Shown here: one piece after another, positions 16,534 to 27,500 of the stretch
How the letters are laid out: each line of letters starts with the position of its first letter
How positions within the stretch are numbered: position 1 is the first letter of the stretch
Origin: Filimonas lacunae
Lineage (GTDB): Bacteria > Bacteroidota > Bacteroidia > Chitinophagales > Chitinophagaceae
Assembly: GCF_002355595.1 (NCBI RefSeq)
Contig: NZ_AP017422.1
Coordinates: forward strand, 372,001-436,000
Reading direction: 5' to 3'
DNA length: 64,000 nucleotides
Position numbers and translations under genes: made by a program
Notes under the pieces: model-generated
The model's input: only the letters and a program-made list of their open reading frames with translations
The model's database searches: none
Told to the model about the DNA's origin: nothing

Positions 16534-17271
16534 ATGAAGAAGACCCTATTCTCCTTATGCCTGGCAGCCACCATGATGGCTTGTAACAACCAGGCAGGAA
16601 ACAATGTGAAGGCTGATAGCGCAGCAACCAGTGCAGCAGCAGTAGTTTTACCCATAGATACCGTGGTGTTAGGCGATAAAGTTTTGCTGGTGTATCCGCT
16701 GGAAAAGTCTGCTTTTCTTACCGAAAAACAGGAACTCTATTCCGACAACTACAGCGATAGCACAGAGCAGGTGGCGTTAACGCGCGATTCGGCCTGGGTA
16801 ACAAGAGAAGCTGACTCACTCCGGTTTGTAGTAAAGAATGGCAATGGCGGAGGTTTTAAAAACAATGATAAAACAGACGGGGACGATTATGTAAGGTATT
16901 ACTACAAGGGCCTTTTGTCTGATATAGGTTACTATTGTGTGTCGGCTGCTTACTATGAAAGTGGTGAAACTATTTTAGTAAGTCAGGCAACTGGTGAGCG
17001 TGTGAATGTGTGGGATATGCCGTTGATATCGCCTGATAAAAAAACGTTCCTGTGTTTTTCGTACGATCTGGTGGCCGGTTTTGTACCTAATGGCATACAG
17101 TTGTATACGGTAAACAATGGCAAGGCAGAGCAGGTGGCAGATGCGGAGCTTACCAGGTGGGGGCCGGGACGTATGAAGTGGGTGGATAATAAAACGCTGG
17201 AAGGCGAGTACATTACTTTAGACAGTGCCAATAATGAATTGATCAGGCCGGTGAAACTCGTTTTGCAGTAA
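16534..17271 (+). CDS. lipoprotein of unknown function
   Basis: The 245-aa protein has a short lipoprotein signal (MKKTLFSLCLAATMMAC, Cys17). An Ala/Asp-rich linker follows, then a beta-rich domain with many acidic and aromatic residues (VYPLEKSAFLTEKQELYSD, GGGFKNNDKTDGDDYVRYYY, GQLYTVN-like strands). No active-site motif is seen and I do not recognise a family. It is a single gene with its own promoter upstream and a terminator downstream. The start is fixed by the signal peptide. Confidence 0.8.
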   Translation: MKKTLFSLCLAATMMACNNQAGNNVKADSAATSAAAVVLPIDTVVLGDKVLLVYPLEKSAFLTEKQELYSDNYSDSTEQVALTRDSAWVTREADSLRFVVKNGNGGGFKNNDKTDGDDYVRYYYKGLLSDIGYYCVSAAYYESGETILVSQATGERVNVWDMPLISPDKKTFLCFSYDLVAGFVPNGIQLYTVNNGKAEQVADAELTRWGPGRMKWVDNKTLEGEYITLDSANNELIRPVKLVLQ

Positions 17272-17296
17272 AACCGGGTTGTACTAATAACATGCG

Positions 17297-17326
17297 GGGC
17301 GGCACTTAACAGGGCTGCCCTTTTTT
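17297..17326 (+). terminator. intrinsic terminator
   Basis: GGGCGGC pairs with GCTGCCC (one G-U), followed by TTTTTT, 25 nt after the lipoprotein stop. Confidence 0.8.
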
Positions 17327-17423
17327 ATGCGCAAAACAGGCAGGAGGGCTGCAACAATCGCCACGGTGCCGGGTTATTACAATGGCATGGCGCAAGTATT
17401 GAAAAAAGGAAATAACAAGGCAT

Positions 17424-18842
17424 ATGCTTCGAGATAAGGTGCAGGTGTTGGTAACGCTGATGATTGGAACCTCTATGGCAGCTATAGATAGCAGTATAGT
17501 AAACGTTTCGTTGCCGGTGATACAGAAAGAATTTGGAGTTGGGGTGGATGATGTAACGCTGGTGGTAACGGCTTATATGATCACTTTTTTGTTGTTTATA
17601 CCACTTACCAACTGGTTAAAAAACAGGATTGGGTATTATAACCTGTACATAGGCAGTATTACGCTGTTTACATTGGGCTCATTGCTGTGCAGTTTATCGG
17701 GCAACCTGGAAATGCTGGTAATAGCCAGGGTGGTGCAGGCTATTGGTGGCGGGGCTATTGCGCCCAGTTCGCTGGGGATATTATCCGAAAATTTCCCCAG
17801 GGAAGAAAGAGGTAGCGCTATTGGCTGGTGGGGAATAGGCAACGTAATGGGGCCTGCCTTAGGGCCTACCCTGGGTGGGGTGCTTACACAATACCTGGGA
17901 TGGGAATCTATCTTTTATGTAAACATCCCCATAGGTGTGATTGCCATATTACTGGCATTCCGTTACCTGGGCTTTTTAAAGGCGCAGCCTAAAACCAATC
18001 CTCCTTTTGATGTGAAAGGATACCTGTTGTTTGTAAGTTTTGTTATTCTGTTGCAATGGACATTAACCTGCACGGGATCTAAATATGGCTTTGCTTCGTG
18101 GCAATTTATTGGCGGGGTAATAGTCACGCTATTATCCTTTTACCTTTTCGTTCGCAGTGCCAGGCGGCCACAACCTCTGATGGATTTAAGTGTGTTTACT
18201 ATTGCGGGGTTTAACCGGGCTTTTATTATAGTGGCTATACGTTCCCTGGCGTTGTTTGGCGGCATGTTCTTTCTTCCGTTTTTGTTACAAGGGCTGTTAG
18301 GGTATTCCGAAATACAAAGCGCCATGCTGTTGTTGCCCAATGCGCTTATTATGCTGGTTACCCGTCCGCTGGCAGGCAAACTGGCCGATAAGGGGTTAAT
18401 ACGTAATATCTCCATTGTGGGCATTGTATTGCTTTCTGCTTCTTTCTTTTTATTTGCACGTATCAATATTGGCACCCCGGTATGGTTTATTATTATCGCT
18501 ATGTTGGTGCGGGGGCTGGGCATTAGCTTTTTGATAGCGCCTGTGTCAACAGCCATGTTAAATGCAGTAGAACTATCACAAACAGCTACCGCCACTTCTT
18601 TAAACAGTTTAATGCTGCAACTGGGTGGCTCGGTAGGTATAGCCATCAGCGGATCGTTACATAGCTATATTTATGCGCATTACCTGGCTAAGCAGTATCC
18701 GCAAAGTCTTTCCGAACATTATGCTTTGCAGGATGGCTTTATATTCACGGCAGTAGTTATATTGCTGGCCATAATACCCGCAGTTAAACTGCCGCAGAAG
18801 GTGTATAAACGGTTACGTGATAAGGAAGCATTGGGTGCATAA
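17424..18842 (+). CDS. DHA2-family MFS drug efflux transporter (EmrB/QacA type)
   Basis: This inner-membrane proton-coupled exporter (472 aa) has 14 predicted helices. MAAIDSSIVNVSLPVIQKEFG is the helix-1 signature of DHA2 (motif D1). The loop LKNRIGYYNLY and the sequence VVQAIGGGAIAPSSLGIL follow, and GNVMGPALGPTLGGVLTQYLGWESIFYVNIPIG is motif C, which is diagnostic for antiporters. No HlyD-type adaptor or TolC-type channel gene is adjacent, so it may work alone or with a partner elsewhere. No regulator is linked. The substrate is unknown. Confidence 0.92.
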   Translation: MLRDKVQVLVTLMIGTSMAAIDSSIVNVSLPVIQKEFGVGVDDVTLVVTAYMITFLLFIPLTNWLKNRIGYYNLYIGSITLFTLGSLLCSLSGNLEMLVIARVVQAIGGGAIAPSSLGILSENFPREERGSAIGWWGIGNVMGPALGPTLGGVLTQYLGWESIFYVNIPIGVIAILLAFRYLGFLKAQPKTNPPFDVKGYLLFVSFVILLQWTLTCTGSKYGFASWQFIGGVIVTLLSFYLFVRSARRPQPLMDLSVFTIAGFNRAFIIVAIRSLALFGGMFFLPFLLQGLLGYSEIQSAMLLLPNALIMLVTRPLAGKLADKGLIRNISIVGIVLLSASFFLFARINIGTPVWFIIIAMLVRGLGISFLIAPVSTAMLNAVELSQTATATSLNSLMLQLGGSVGIAISGSLHSYIYAHYLAKQYPQSLSEHYALQDGFIFTAVVILLAIIPAVKLPQKVYKRLRDKEALGA

Positions 18843-18984
18843 CTGAACAATAAGTGTAACAAAAGCGAACAGTGAAAGTGTCTGTTGCTGTGTAACGCAT
18901 TGATTAATAGCAGTAAGCATGCTGGCATTTCATTGGCGGTTATAATGGGGTGTTTGAAAACTTCCAAACTAATAATGCACTGTT

Positions 18985-21420
18985 ATGTTTAAGAACTACC
19001 TGAAAATCGCCTTCAGAAACATCAGCGCCAGCAAGTCGTTTTCTTTTATCAATATTGTAGGTCTGGCAACGGGGTTGGCTACCTGCCTGTTGATACTGCT
19101 GTATGTTTTTGACGAAAAGAGTTACGATCAGCAGCATGATGGGGTAGATAATCTGTACCGGATTGCCACTAAGTCTGGTAAAATAAACGAAGAGTGGGCC
19201 GCGGCCGCGGCACCTGTAGGGCCTGGTGTAAAGCAACATTTGCCCGAAGTGGAAGCCATTACCCGGTTACTTTCTTTTAAAGATATTGACAACATGCTGC
19301 TCACTTATGGCCATGGCGATAGGCGCAAGCAGTTTTTTGAGCCACATGCCTGTTATGCCGATGCTAATTTTTTTCAGCTGTTTCATTATCGCTTTGTATA
19401 TGGTAATGCTGCGCAAGCGCTGGAAAAGCCTGGTAGTGTGGTGTTATCGCAGCCCGTTGCTCAAAAGTTTTTTGGCACTGACAACCCGGTAGGTAAGGTT
19501 ATTACCATCAACACTTTGTTTGGCGATAGAAACTACACCGTGGGTGGTGTAGTGGATAATGCATTGCTACCTTCTCATATACCAGCCACTTATTTTTTGT
19601 CGATGGAAAATGATGATATGTGGCATTTTGTAAAAAGCAATTCTAACTGGACTATCAACAATCTCTTCTATACTTATGTGAAGTTAAAACCAGGTACGCA
19701 GGTAGCAGCGTTTGAACAAAAGCTACAGGCTTTATTTAAAAAGGAAGCCGGTGAAGAGTTAAGAGCGGCGGGCCTGGTAAAAACGCTCTACCTGCAACCG
19801 GTAAAAGACATCCATTTATATTCAGCTTTACCCAATGAGCTGGCTCCTAATGGAAACATTTCCTATTTGTATATTCTGGGTTCTATTGCAGCATTTATAT
19901 TGCTGATAGCCTGTATTAATTTTATGAACCTTACCACTGCCCGTTCACAAAAAAGAGCCAAAGAGGTAGGTGTGCGCAAAGTAATGGGGGCAGGGAAAAG
20001 TGGATTGATACAGCAGTTTTTAGGGGAAAGTGTATTGATGTGTGTGTTGTCGTTACTGGTAGCTTTGGTGCTGGCGGCAGCCTTATTGCCTTTATTTAAC
20101 CAGCTTACACAAAAGCAGCTGACGTTGCTGGCAAGGCCGCAATTGCTGGTATATATCACAGGGCTTACCTTGTTAACCGGGTTGGCGGCAGGAATTTACC
20201 CCGCTTTTTATCTGGCAGCTTTTAAACCTATTGCCGTGTTAAAAGGCAGACTGATGAACCAGTTATCGGCAGTAATGATTCGCAAAGGGCTGGTGGTGTT
20301 TCAGTTCACGGTTTCTATATGCCTGGTGCTGGCGGCTATTGTAATAGCCCGTCAGTTGAATTATATGCAAAACCAGCAGCTGGGTTTTCAAAAAGAACAG
20401 CAGGTGATATTGCCTGTGCAGTCGGGCAATGAACACGTACAGCAAAATTACCAGGCATTCAAAAACGAGTTACTAAAGCAGCCGGCAGTAAAAGCGGTTA
20501 CGGCAGGTTCTACCTATCCGGGCATTCCTAACTTAAACGATCTGTTGTTTTACGCAGAAGGAAAAAGTAGCAAAGAGCATGTGGATATACAGCTGTGCTC
20601 TGTAGAAGACAATTACATCCCCACCTTAGGCATTGAATTACTGAAAGGCCGTTCTTTTTCCAAAGCGTTCACTGCCGATTCTAATAGCATTGTATTGAAC
20701 GAAGCGGCTATTGCTAAACTGGGATATACGGTAGATAATGCTGTAGGTAAAACCATACAATACGATTTTAAAGAGCAGCACGGTTTGTTGAGGATAGTAG
20801 GTGTTGTAAAGAATTATCATTACGAAAGCCTGCATAACGAAATAAAACCTTTTGGCCTTACTGCCAATACGTTTGGCAACCGCTACGCTTATGTAATCGC
20901 TTCTTTGAAAACTACCGGCTATCATAGTGCGCTGGACAACATCGGGAAAACCTGGAGCAGAATATTCCCGGGCACGCCTTTCTCTTATTCTTTTTTAGAC
21001 CAGGATTTTCTGCGCAATTATGAAAGGGAAACGCGCACCTCGCATATTGTTACCTACTTCACCTGCATTGCTATTATCATTGCTTGTTTAGGCCTGTTTG
21101 GCCTGGCTACTTTTTCTGCCGAACAGCGGTTAAAAGAAATAGGTGTACGTAAGGTGCTGGGTGCATCGGCAATGAGTATTACAACATTGCTGTCTAAAGA
21201 CTTTATTAAGCTGGTGCTGATAGCTATTGTTATTGCAGCCCCTATAGCCTGGTTTGTAATGGGGCAATGGTTGCAAAACTTTGTATACCGCATTCAGTTA
21301 AGCTGGTGGATGTTTGTGGCAGCAGGTGCATTAGCGGTTGTAATAGCCTTACTCACAGTGAGCTTTCAGGCTATAAAAGCGGCTGTTGCCGCACCGGTAA
21401 AAAGTTTGCGGGCAGAATAA
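18985..21420 (+). CDS. FtsX/MacB-type ABC transporter permease
   Basis: The 811-aa protein has the Bacteroidota double-permease layout. There is an N-terminal MacB core domain (SFSFINIVGLATGLATCLLIL helix, then a large periplasmic domain). A first FtsX domain with four helices follows (KRAKEVGVRKVMGAGKSGLIQQFLGESV). Then come a second periplasmic domain and a second FtsX domain (QRLKEIGVRKVLGASAMSITTLLSKDF). Both coupling helices show the E(V/I)GVRKV(M/L)GA motif that docks onto a MacB-like ATPase. No ATPase gene lies nearby, as is common in this phylum. The role is probably mechanotransmission in lipoprotein, peptide or antibiotic export. Confidence 0.92.
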   Translation: MFKNYLKIAFRNISASKSFSFINIVGLATGLATCLLILLYVFDEKSYDQQHDGVDNLYRIATKSGKINEEWAAAAAPVGPGVKQHLPEVEAITRLLSFKDIDNMLLTYGHGDRRKQFFEPHACYADANFFQLFHYRFVYGNAAQALEKPGSVVLSQPVAQKFFGTDNPVGKVITINTLFGDRNYTVGGVVDNALLPSHIPATYFLSMENDDMWHFVKSNSNWTINNLFYTYVKLKPGTQVAAFEQKLQALFKKEAGEELRAAGLVKTLYLQPVKDIHLYSALPNELAPNGNISYLYILGSIAAFILLIACINFMNLTTARSQKRAKEVGVRKVMGAGKSGLIQQFLGESVLMCVLSLLVALVLAAALLPLFNQLTQKQLTLLARPQLLVYITGLTLLTGLAAGIYPAFYLAAFKPIAVLKGRLMNQLSAVMIRKGLVVFQFTVSICLVLAAIVIARQLNYMQNQQLGFQKEQQVILPVQSGNEHVQQNYQAFKNELLKQPAVKAVTAGSTYPGIPNLNDLLFYAEGKSSKEHVDIQLCSVEDNYIPTLGIELLKGRSFSKAFTADSNSIVLNEAAIAKLGYTVDNAVGKTIQYDFKEQHGLLRIVGVVKNYHYESLHNEIKPFGLTANTFGNRYAYVIASLKTTGYHSALDNIGKTWSRIFPGTPFSYSFLDQDFLRNYERETRTSHIVTYFTCIAIIIACLGLFGLATFSAEQRLKEIGVRKVLGASAMSITTLLSKDFIKLVLIAIVIAAPIAWFVMGQWLQNFVYRIQLSWWMFVAAGALAVVIALLTVSFQAIKAAVAAPVKSLRAE

Positions 21421-21432
21421 AAAATATTGTGA

Positions 21433-21804
21433 TTAACGCATGATCTCAATTCTTTCAATATCTGTTAACGCGATAGGTTTGATGTAAGAATTGAAGAAAT
21501 GCGTTTTGCAACCGGTAATGGTGCTATCGGTAAGTTTGATCGTATTAAAGTAAAAGGTGGTTTTAGAATTGTCTTTTTTGTAAATGCGGATGGCGGTTAG
21601 GTTCGTTACTTCCAGCGAATCAATGGCCTCGCTTTTATTCAGGCATATTACCTGCTTTAAATCTGTTCCTTTTACAAAAATGTGCTGTTCGGTACTGGCG
21701 GTTAAAAATTGTTTTACCAGGTTGTCTGTTGAAATGTGGTATTGTGCATGGCTGGCTACACCGGCTAACAGGCACATGCCGGAAAGGATAAGGGCTTTTT
21801 TCAC
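21433..21804 (-). CDS. small secreted protein of unknown function
   Basis: The frame is open from 21888, but the best start is a GTG at 21804. It gives a standard signal peptide (VKKALILSGMCLLAGVASHAQ) and a 123-aa product. The mature part has alternating hydrophobic strands (LKQVICLNKSEAIDSLEVTNL, AIRIYKKDNSKTTFYFN, IKPIALTDIERIEIMR) and no cysteine pair or catalytic motif. It is convergent with the permease gene (12-nt gap) and lies downstream of the histidine kinase on the same strand. I do not recognise a family. Confidence 0.65.
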   Translation of the reverse strand: MKKALILSGMCLLAGVASHAQYHISTDNLVKQFLTASTEQHIFVKGTDLKQVICLNKSEAIDSLEVTNLTAIRIYKKDNSKTTFYFNTIKLTDSTITGCKTHFFNSYIKPIALTDIERIEIMR

Positions 21805-21905
21805 GTCAGTAGTTTTATGATATAAAAAATAAGCATAAAAGTATTGTTGTATATAATGTGTCCATACCCAAAGGAGAAATTTTAACAATAGAATAGGTAA
21901 GCCGC

Positions 21906-24335
21906 CTATTCCTGCATGGCTTGTTCCTGAAAAAGGGGGGCTGGTTCAAATACAACTGATATAAGGGTGCCATGGTGGGTACTAATAGTAAACTGGCCAT
22001 TCATATCTTCTGTAAGCTCCCGCATCAATATAGTGCCCATGCTATTGGTGCGTAAACTGTTAAGCCGCGGGGGCAAACCCTTGCCATTATCTGCTATCAA
22101 TAATTCCACCTGCTGGCCAGCGATCTTTTGCATTGTAATGCTGATTTCATTGTGGCTGTTGCTATCGTTAAAGGCATATTTAATAGCGTTGGTAACGGCT
22201 TCGTTTATAATCAGCACCAGCGGTATAGCCTGCGAAATATTCAGTTCCATGGCGGCTATCTCCAATTGAAAATGAATATCCCTGGCAAACGCAAAGTTGT
22301 TTTTTAAACAGGCTACCAGCCTGGGTAAATAGGTTTGCATGTTGAAGGAAGTAAGGTTGTCGTTCTGGTGCAGTTTATGGTGTATCAGGGAGAGCGCCTG
22401 TGTGCGGTTTGCGCTGTCTACCAAAGCCAGCAGTGCATTGTCCTGTAAATAGGTCGATTGCGATTGTAGTAGCCTTACCATTGTTTGCAGGTGGTTTTTG
22501 GCATGGTAGGGCATTTGTTTCAGCAGCCATTCGTTTTCGTGTGCCAGCTTTTGCAGGTTCAGGTTCTTTTCCCGGGCTAGCTGGTTTTCCCGCTTTTTTA
22601 ACCGGTGTTGGTGCAGGAATAAACCTGCTAATAGCAGTGCTACAGTAATGCTTGTGAGTATAACACTTTGTAACAAATAAGCCTGGTTTTTAGCTGCCTG
22701 CTTTAACAGCGTTTGTTGTTGTTGTAAGGATAGATGGTGTTTTTCCTGTTCTGATTGCTGCGTGTTCACCAGTTCATCCATTTGTTTGCGTTGCGAAAGG
22801 TTGTATAGCGAATCGTTTAATAGGGTGTAAGCAATATGATGCTGCAAGGCTGCATTGTAACTGCCTGAGGCTGAATCCAGCCTGAATTGAATCCACTCCA
22901 GGTGTGCCTGGTTGAATAAGGAATAGTTGCTGCCAGATAAACTGATGGCTTTGTTGATATACTGACGGCTGCGTGGCATGTTTTTCTGATCTATATAAAA
23001 GCCGGCAATGCTGCAATACAGTTCCGGTAGTCCTGTGGCAGGGTATTGGGCCGGCAGTTGCTCTACCAGTTGGTGAAAGCGGGTATAGTAGTCATCGGCC
23101 TGTTTAGGTTGCTGTAGTTGTTGGTAACATTCACCCTGCAGTTGCAGGTAAAAGATGTTGTCGGGCAAGGTGGCGGGGGGATGCGTGGCCGATACTGCCG
23201 TCATCAGGTTGAATGCTTCCTGTGGCGAATGATGTACCATCAGCTGCCGGGTTAACCATAAAAAACTACTGTACCAGGATGACTGGGGTAGGCTTTTGCG
23301 TTGGGCAATGGCTTTTTGTAGCCAGGCTATGCCTTCTTCGGATTTACCAAGTTGGCAATAAGCTTTGCCCAGTCTTGCGTAAAAGATGGTGGCCAGGGTA
23401 GTGTCACCAGTGTATTGCATGCTTTGCAATGCCTGGTGTTCGTATTGAATAGTGGCCGTTATATCGCCGCGTATCTCTGCCATACAAGCCTGGGCATCGT
23501 AGTTGTACTGGGTGTGTTTATAACCCATGGCATTTTCCAGGGCCAGTTGTTGCGCCAGCGCTTTAGCGGCAGCTACCGTGTCACCGGGCGAATGAAAAGC
23601 AATGATGAAAGACAGTATTTCAATTTCTTTTTCGGGTTTGTTCAGCTGGTGAAACAGTTGCCTGCTTTTTTGAAAATATTCCAGCCGGGTAGTGCTGTTT
23701 TGTGGCTGGCATTTACCCCGGCTTTCGCAGATAAGGGCCAGCAGGTATTTGTTGTTTTTGCTGGCTGCCAGTTCTTCTGCTTTCAAAAAACAGATGTCAC
23801 TTTCTGCGCGGTGGCGGTTTAAAAAATGGTATTGGCCCATTAGTAGCCAGGTGGTAGCTTCCAGGCTGGTTTGCATACTTTGCACATGGGCACGTTGCAG
23901 ATAGTTCCAGGCCTTGTCCATGTCCGCTTTGGAGGATGTGGGTTGGTGGAGGTAGTAATTGGCCAGGTCCAGCAACAGTTCTGTTTGCTTACCGGCGGGG
24001 ATGTGATTTACCAGGGCATCAGCCTGCTCTATATAGCCGGAGTCTATCAGCTGGCTGCCTGCTGAGGGAAGGCCTGTATTGTATGCCTCGTTATAAGGCA
24101 GTAGTCTGCTAAGCCGGTGTTGGCGGCAGGCATACAGCATGGCGCTGTCGGGATCTGTTACACATTGCACGCTGGTTAGCAGGTATTGACAGGTGTTAAT
24201 AGCCAATAGCCTTTGCCAGGCAACGGAATAGCTTTGTACCACCTTTGCAGGGCCGGTTGTTTGTGTGTATGCGTTAGTAGTTTGCAGCAGGCATACCAGT
24301 ACAACAACAATGACTGTTCGTTTATAATTGTTCAC
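21906..24335 (-). CDS. TPR-containing HisKA_2-type sensor histidine kinase
   Basis: A GTG at 24335 gives a clean signal peptide (NYKRTVIVVVLVCLLQTTNAYTQ) and about 809 aa; an ATG at 24419 would add 28 residues. A long periplasmic TPR solenoid (for example ATIFYARLGKAYCQLGKSEEGIAWLQKAIAQRK) is followed by a coiled coil, one membrane helix (SVILTSITVALLLAGLFLH) and a HisKA_2-like dimerisation segment with YHAKNHLQTMVRLLQSQ. The HATPase domain follows (INEAVTNAIKYAFND N box, ADNGKGLPP G1 box, SMGTILMRELTEDMNG G2 box). The usual HHRVKNNLQ motif is changed to YHAKNHLQ, which keeps the phosphoacceptor His. No response regulator is adjacent, so it is an orphan kinase. Confidence 0.9.
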   Translation of the reverse strand: MNNYKRTVIVVVLVCLLQTTNAYTQTTGPAKVVQSYSVAWQRLLAINTCQYLLTSVQCVTDPDSAMLYACRQHRLSRLLPYNEAYNTGLPSAGSQLIDSGYIEQADALVNHIPAGKQTELLLDLANYYLHQPTSSKADMDKAWNYLQRAHVQSMQTSLEATTWLLMGQYHFLNRHRAESDICFLKAEELAASKNNKYLLALICESRGKCQPQNSTTRLEYFQKSRQLFHQLNKPEKEIEILSFIIAFHSPGDTVAAAKALAQQLALENAMGYKHTQYNYDAQACMAEIRGDITATIQYEHQALQSMQYTGDTTLATIFYARLGKAYCQLGKSEEGIAWLQKAIAQRKSLPQSSWYSSFLWLTRQLMVHHSPQEAFNLMTAVSATHPPATLPDNIFYLQLQGECYQQLQQPKQADDYYTRFHQLVEQLPAQYPATGLPELYCSIAGFYIDQKNMPRSRQYINKAISLSGSNYSLFNQAHLEWIQFRLDSASGSYNAALQHHIAYTLLNDSLYNLSQRKQMDELVNTQQSEQEKHHLSLQQQQTLLKQAAKNQAYLLQSVILTSITVALLLAGLFLHQHRLKKRENQLAREKNLNLQKLAHENEWLLKQMPYHAKNHLQTMVRLLQSQSTYLQDNALLALVDSANRTQALSLIHHKLHQNDNLTSFNMQTYLPRLVACLKNNFAFARDIHFQLEIAAMELNISQAIPLVLIINEAVTNAIKYAFNDSNSHNEISITMQKIAGQQVELLIADNGKGLPPRLNSLRTNSMGTILMRELTEDMNGQFTISTHHGTLISVVFEPAPLFQEQAMQE

Positions 24336-24521
24336 AAGTATGGGGTTGAGAATACGAAAACTGGAAAGTGTAAACAAGATAAGAGAGTTTTTTATATCCT
24401 GTGGCGCGCGCAGGGGCAAAGAAAGTAGATGTCCCGCTAAGCATTGCAGATGTTCCTTTCATCCTAAAAAACAATGTTGAAAAGCGGAGTTGTTGTACCT
24501 TACTAGCCTATTTAAATTGTA

Positions 24522-27500
24522 ATGAGAAAATTAATACTGCTTCTGCTGGCAGCGGTTCCGGTAAGTGTCTTATGGGCACAGGTTACACCGGGCTGGCTGC
24601 GTTACGCTGCTATTTCGCCCGACGGGCAAACTATTGTATTTACCTATAAAGGCGATTTGTACCGGGTGCCTGCAACAGGCGGCGCGGCTACATCGCTTAC
24701 GCAACACGCTGCGCACGACTATATGCCGGTGTGGAGCCATGATGGTAAAAGCATTGCCTTTGCCAGCGACCGCTTTGGCAATTTTGACGTGTTTGTAATG
24801 CCTGCTGGCGGTGGCGAGCCGCGAAGGGTTACCTATCATTCCGCATCCGAATATCCATATGAGTTTTCGGCCGATAACAAAACTGTGTTGTTTGGTGCAG
24901 CCCGGCAGGATGCGTCTGCCAACCGCGAATTCCCCAGTGCATCACAGCCCGAGCTATACCAGGTGGCTATTACCGGGGGCAGGGTGCAGCAATTGCTGAC
25001 TACGCCCGCCGAGGAGGTGCGGCTGAGTAAAAATCAGCGTTACCTGTTATACCAGGATAAGAAAGGTGGTGAAAACACCTGGCGCAAACACCATACTTCT
25101 TCTATTACCCGCGATATATGGGTGTATGATAAAGAAAGCGGCACCCATCGTAAAATAACCACCTTCAACGGGGAAGACAGAACGCCGGTGTTTACCGATA
25201 ATGATAAAGCTTTTTATTATTTAAGTGAAGAAAGCGGATCGTTTAACGTGCACAAAATGAGCCTGGAAGGCGGTGCATCGCAACAGGTTACGGCTTTTAA
25301 AAAGCACCCGGTACGTTTTTTAACGGTATCGGATAACGGCCTGCTGTGTTTTAGTTATGATGGCGAGTTATATACCCAGCAAGCCAACGGCAAACCTGCC
25401 AAAGTGAATATTACCATTGCCGCTGATGTAAAAAGCAACAACGAGCAGGTAATGCAGGTAAATGGCGGGGTGCGGGATATGGCGGTATCGCCCAATGGAA
25501 AGGAAGTGGCTTATATCTACCGCGGCGAGGTGTTTGTAAGCAGTGTGGAAGGGGGCGTTACCCGGCGCATTACCAACACGCCCGAGCAGGAAAGAAGCGT
25601 GGTTTTTTCGCCTGATGGCAAAGCCTTGTTATATGCCAGTGAAAGGGGCAACAGCTGGAAGATATACGAAACTAAAAGACAGCGTAGTGAAGAGCCTTAT
25701 TTTTATGCAGCTACCCTGCTGAAAGAAAGCCTGCTGTTTGCCAGCGAACACGAAACCTACCAGCCTTTGTATTCGCCCGATGGTAAAGAAGTGGCTTTTA
25801 TTGAAGACAGGATGAACCTGAAAGTGTACAACATCGCTTCCGGCAAAATAAGAACCTTGTTAACCGATCAGGAGCTGTTTTCGATGGGCGATGTAGATCA
25901 GTATTTTGAATGGAGCCCGGATGGTAAATGGTTGCTGTTCGACTATTCATTGCCAGGTGTTGCACGCGGAGAAATAGGGCTGATACAGGCCGATGGCAAG
26001 GGCAAGGTGGTAAACCTTACTGAAAATGGTTTTAGTGATATGAGCGGCAAATGGATTATGGGTGGTAAGGCCATGTTGTGGTTCTCTAACCGGGATGGTT
26101 TAAAGTCGGTAGCGCAAAGCGGCAGCTCACAAATGGATGTGTATGGACTATTCTTTACACAGGAAGCTTTCGACAACTTTAAACTCAGCAAGGAAGAAGC
26201 TACCCTGCAAAAAGAGATAGAGGAAAACAAAGCCAAAGCTGATTCCAGTAAAAAGAAAGAAACGAAAAAAGACTCTGTAAAAATAGATTGGCAGGATCTT
26301 GTTTATCGCAAAGCACGCTTTACCATTCACTCCTCTTCGTTGAGCGATGCATTGGTAAGCAAGGATGGGGAGAACCTGTATTACCTGGCCCGCTTTGAAA
26401 AAGGCACCAATTTATGGACTACCAATCTACGCACGAAAGAAACTAAAATGCTGGTGGCGTTAAATTCTTCGGGTGGTAGTATGGAATGGGATAAAGATCA
26501 AAAAAACATATTCCTGGCAGCGGGTGGCAGTATATCTAAAATAGAAGTAAGCAGCGGCAAACGCGAATCACTTTCTATTGCCGGCGAAATGACGCTGGAT
26601 ATTGCGGCCGAACGCAGGTTTATGTTTGAGCATGTATGGCGCAGAACAAAAGAAACTTTTTATACCGCCAGCATGCATGGTGTAAACTGGGATAGCTATA
26701 AGCCCGATTACGAAAAATACCTGCCTTTTATAGGTGACGGCTACGAGTTTGCCGAGCTGCTGAGTGAGCTATTAGGCGAGCTGAACGTGAGCCATAGCGG
26801 GGCTGCTTATTATGGCAGTGGTGGCAGTGGCGATGTAACTGCTTCGTTAGGTGCTTTTTACAGCTATGCGCACCAGGGCAATGGGGTGTTGATTGAAGAA
26901 GTGCTGAAAGGAGGTCCGCTGGACAAGGCAGTATTTACGGTGAAGCCGGGTATGATCATTGAATCGATAGATGGTGAGGTGATTACACCGGATAAAGACC
27001 TGGCGCAATACCTCAACCGCAAAGCCGGCAAAAATGTGTTGCTGGTAATTGCTGATGGTGCTGTTAAAAAAGAGGTAACTGTAAAACCTGTTACGCCGGG
27101 TGAAGAAAGTGAACTGCTGTATAAAAGATGGGTGCGCCGTAACCAGGAAGAGGTAGATCGTTTAAGTAATGGCTCCCTGGGCTATGTGCATATTCCCGGC
27201 ATGAACGATGGTGCTTACAGGGCCACTTTTGAAGAAATGATGGGCAAGTACATTAACCGGAAAGGTATTGTAATAGACACGCGTTTTAATGGCGGTGGCG
27301 ACCTGGTAGCCGATCTGGCTATGTTTTTAGGTGGCAAGAAGTTTATGGATTATTCCACCGACACCCGCAGCAATGGGTATGAACCTAATTTCCGCTGGAC
27401 CAAACCCAGCATTTCCCTGGCATGTGAATCTAATTACAGCGATGGGCATTGTTATGCCTTTACTTACCAGGAGTTAAAACTGGGCAAACTGGTAGGAATG

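Noticed and set aside
16454-16627. N-terminal extension of the broken minus-strand gene up to 16627
   Set aside because: The extension overlaps the divergent lipoprotein gene and its promoter boxes. A clean signal peptide starts at the inner ATG at 16453.
18985-21420. Complete MacAB-type export system
   Set aside because: Only the permease is present. Neither a MacA adaptor nor an ATPase lies nearby, and the same holds for the second permease at 55960-58356.
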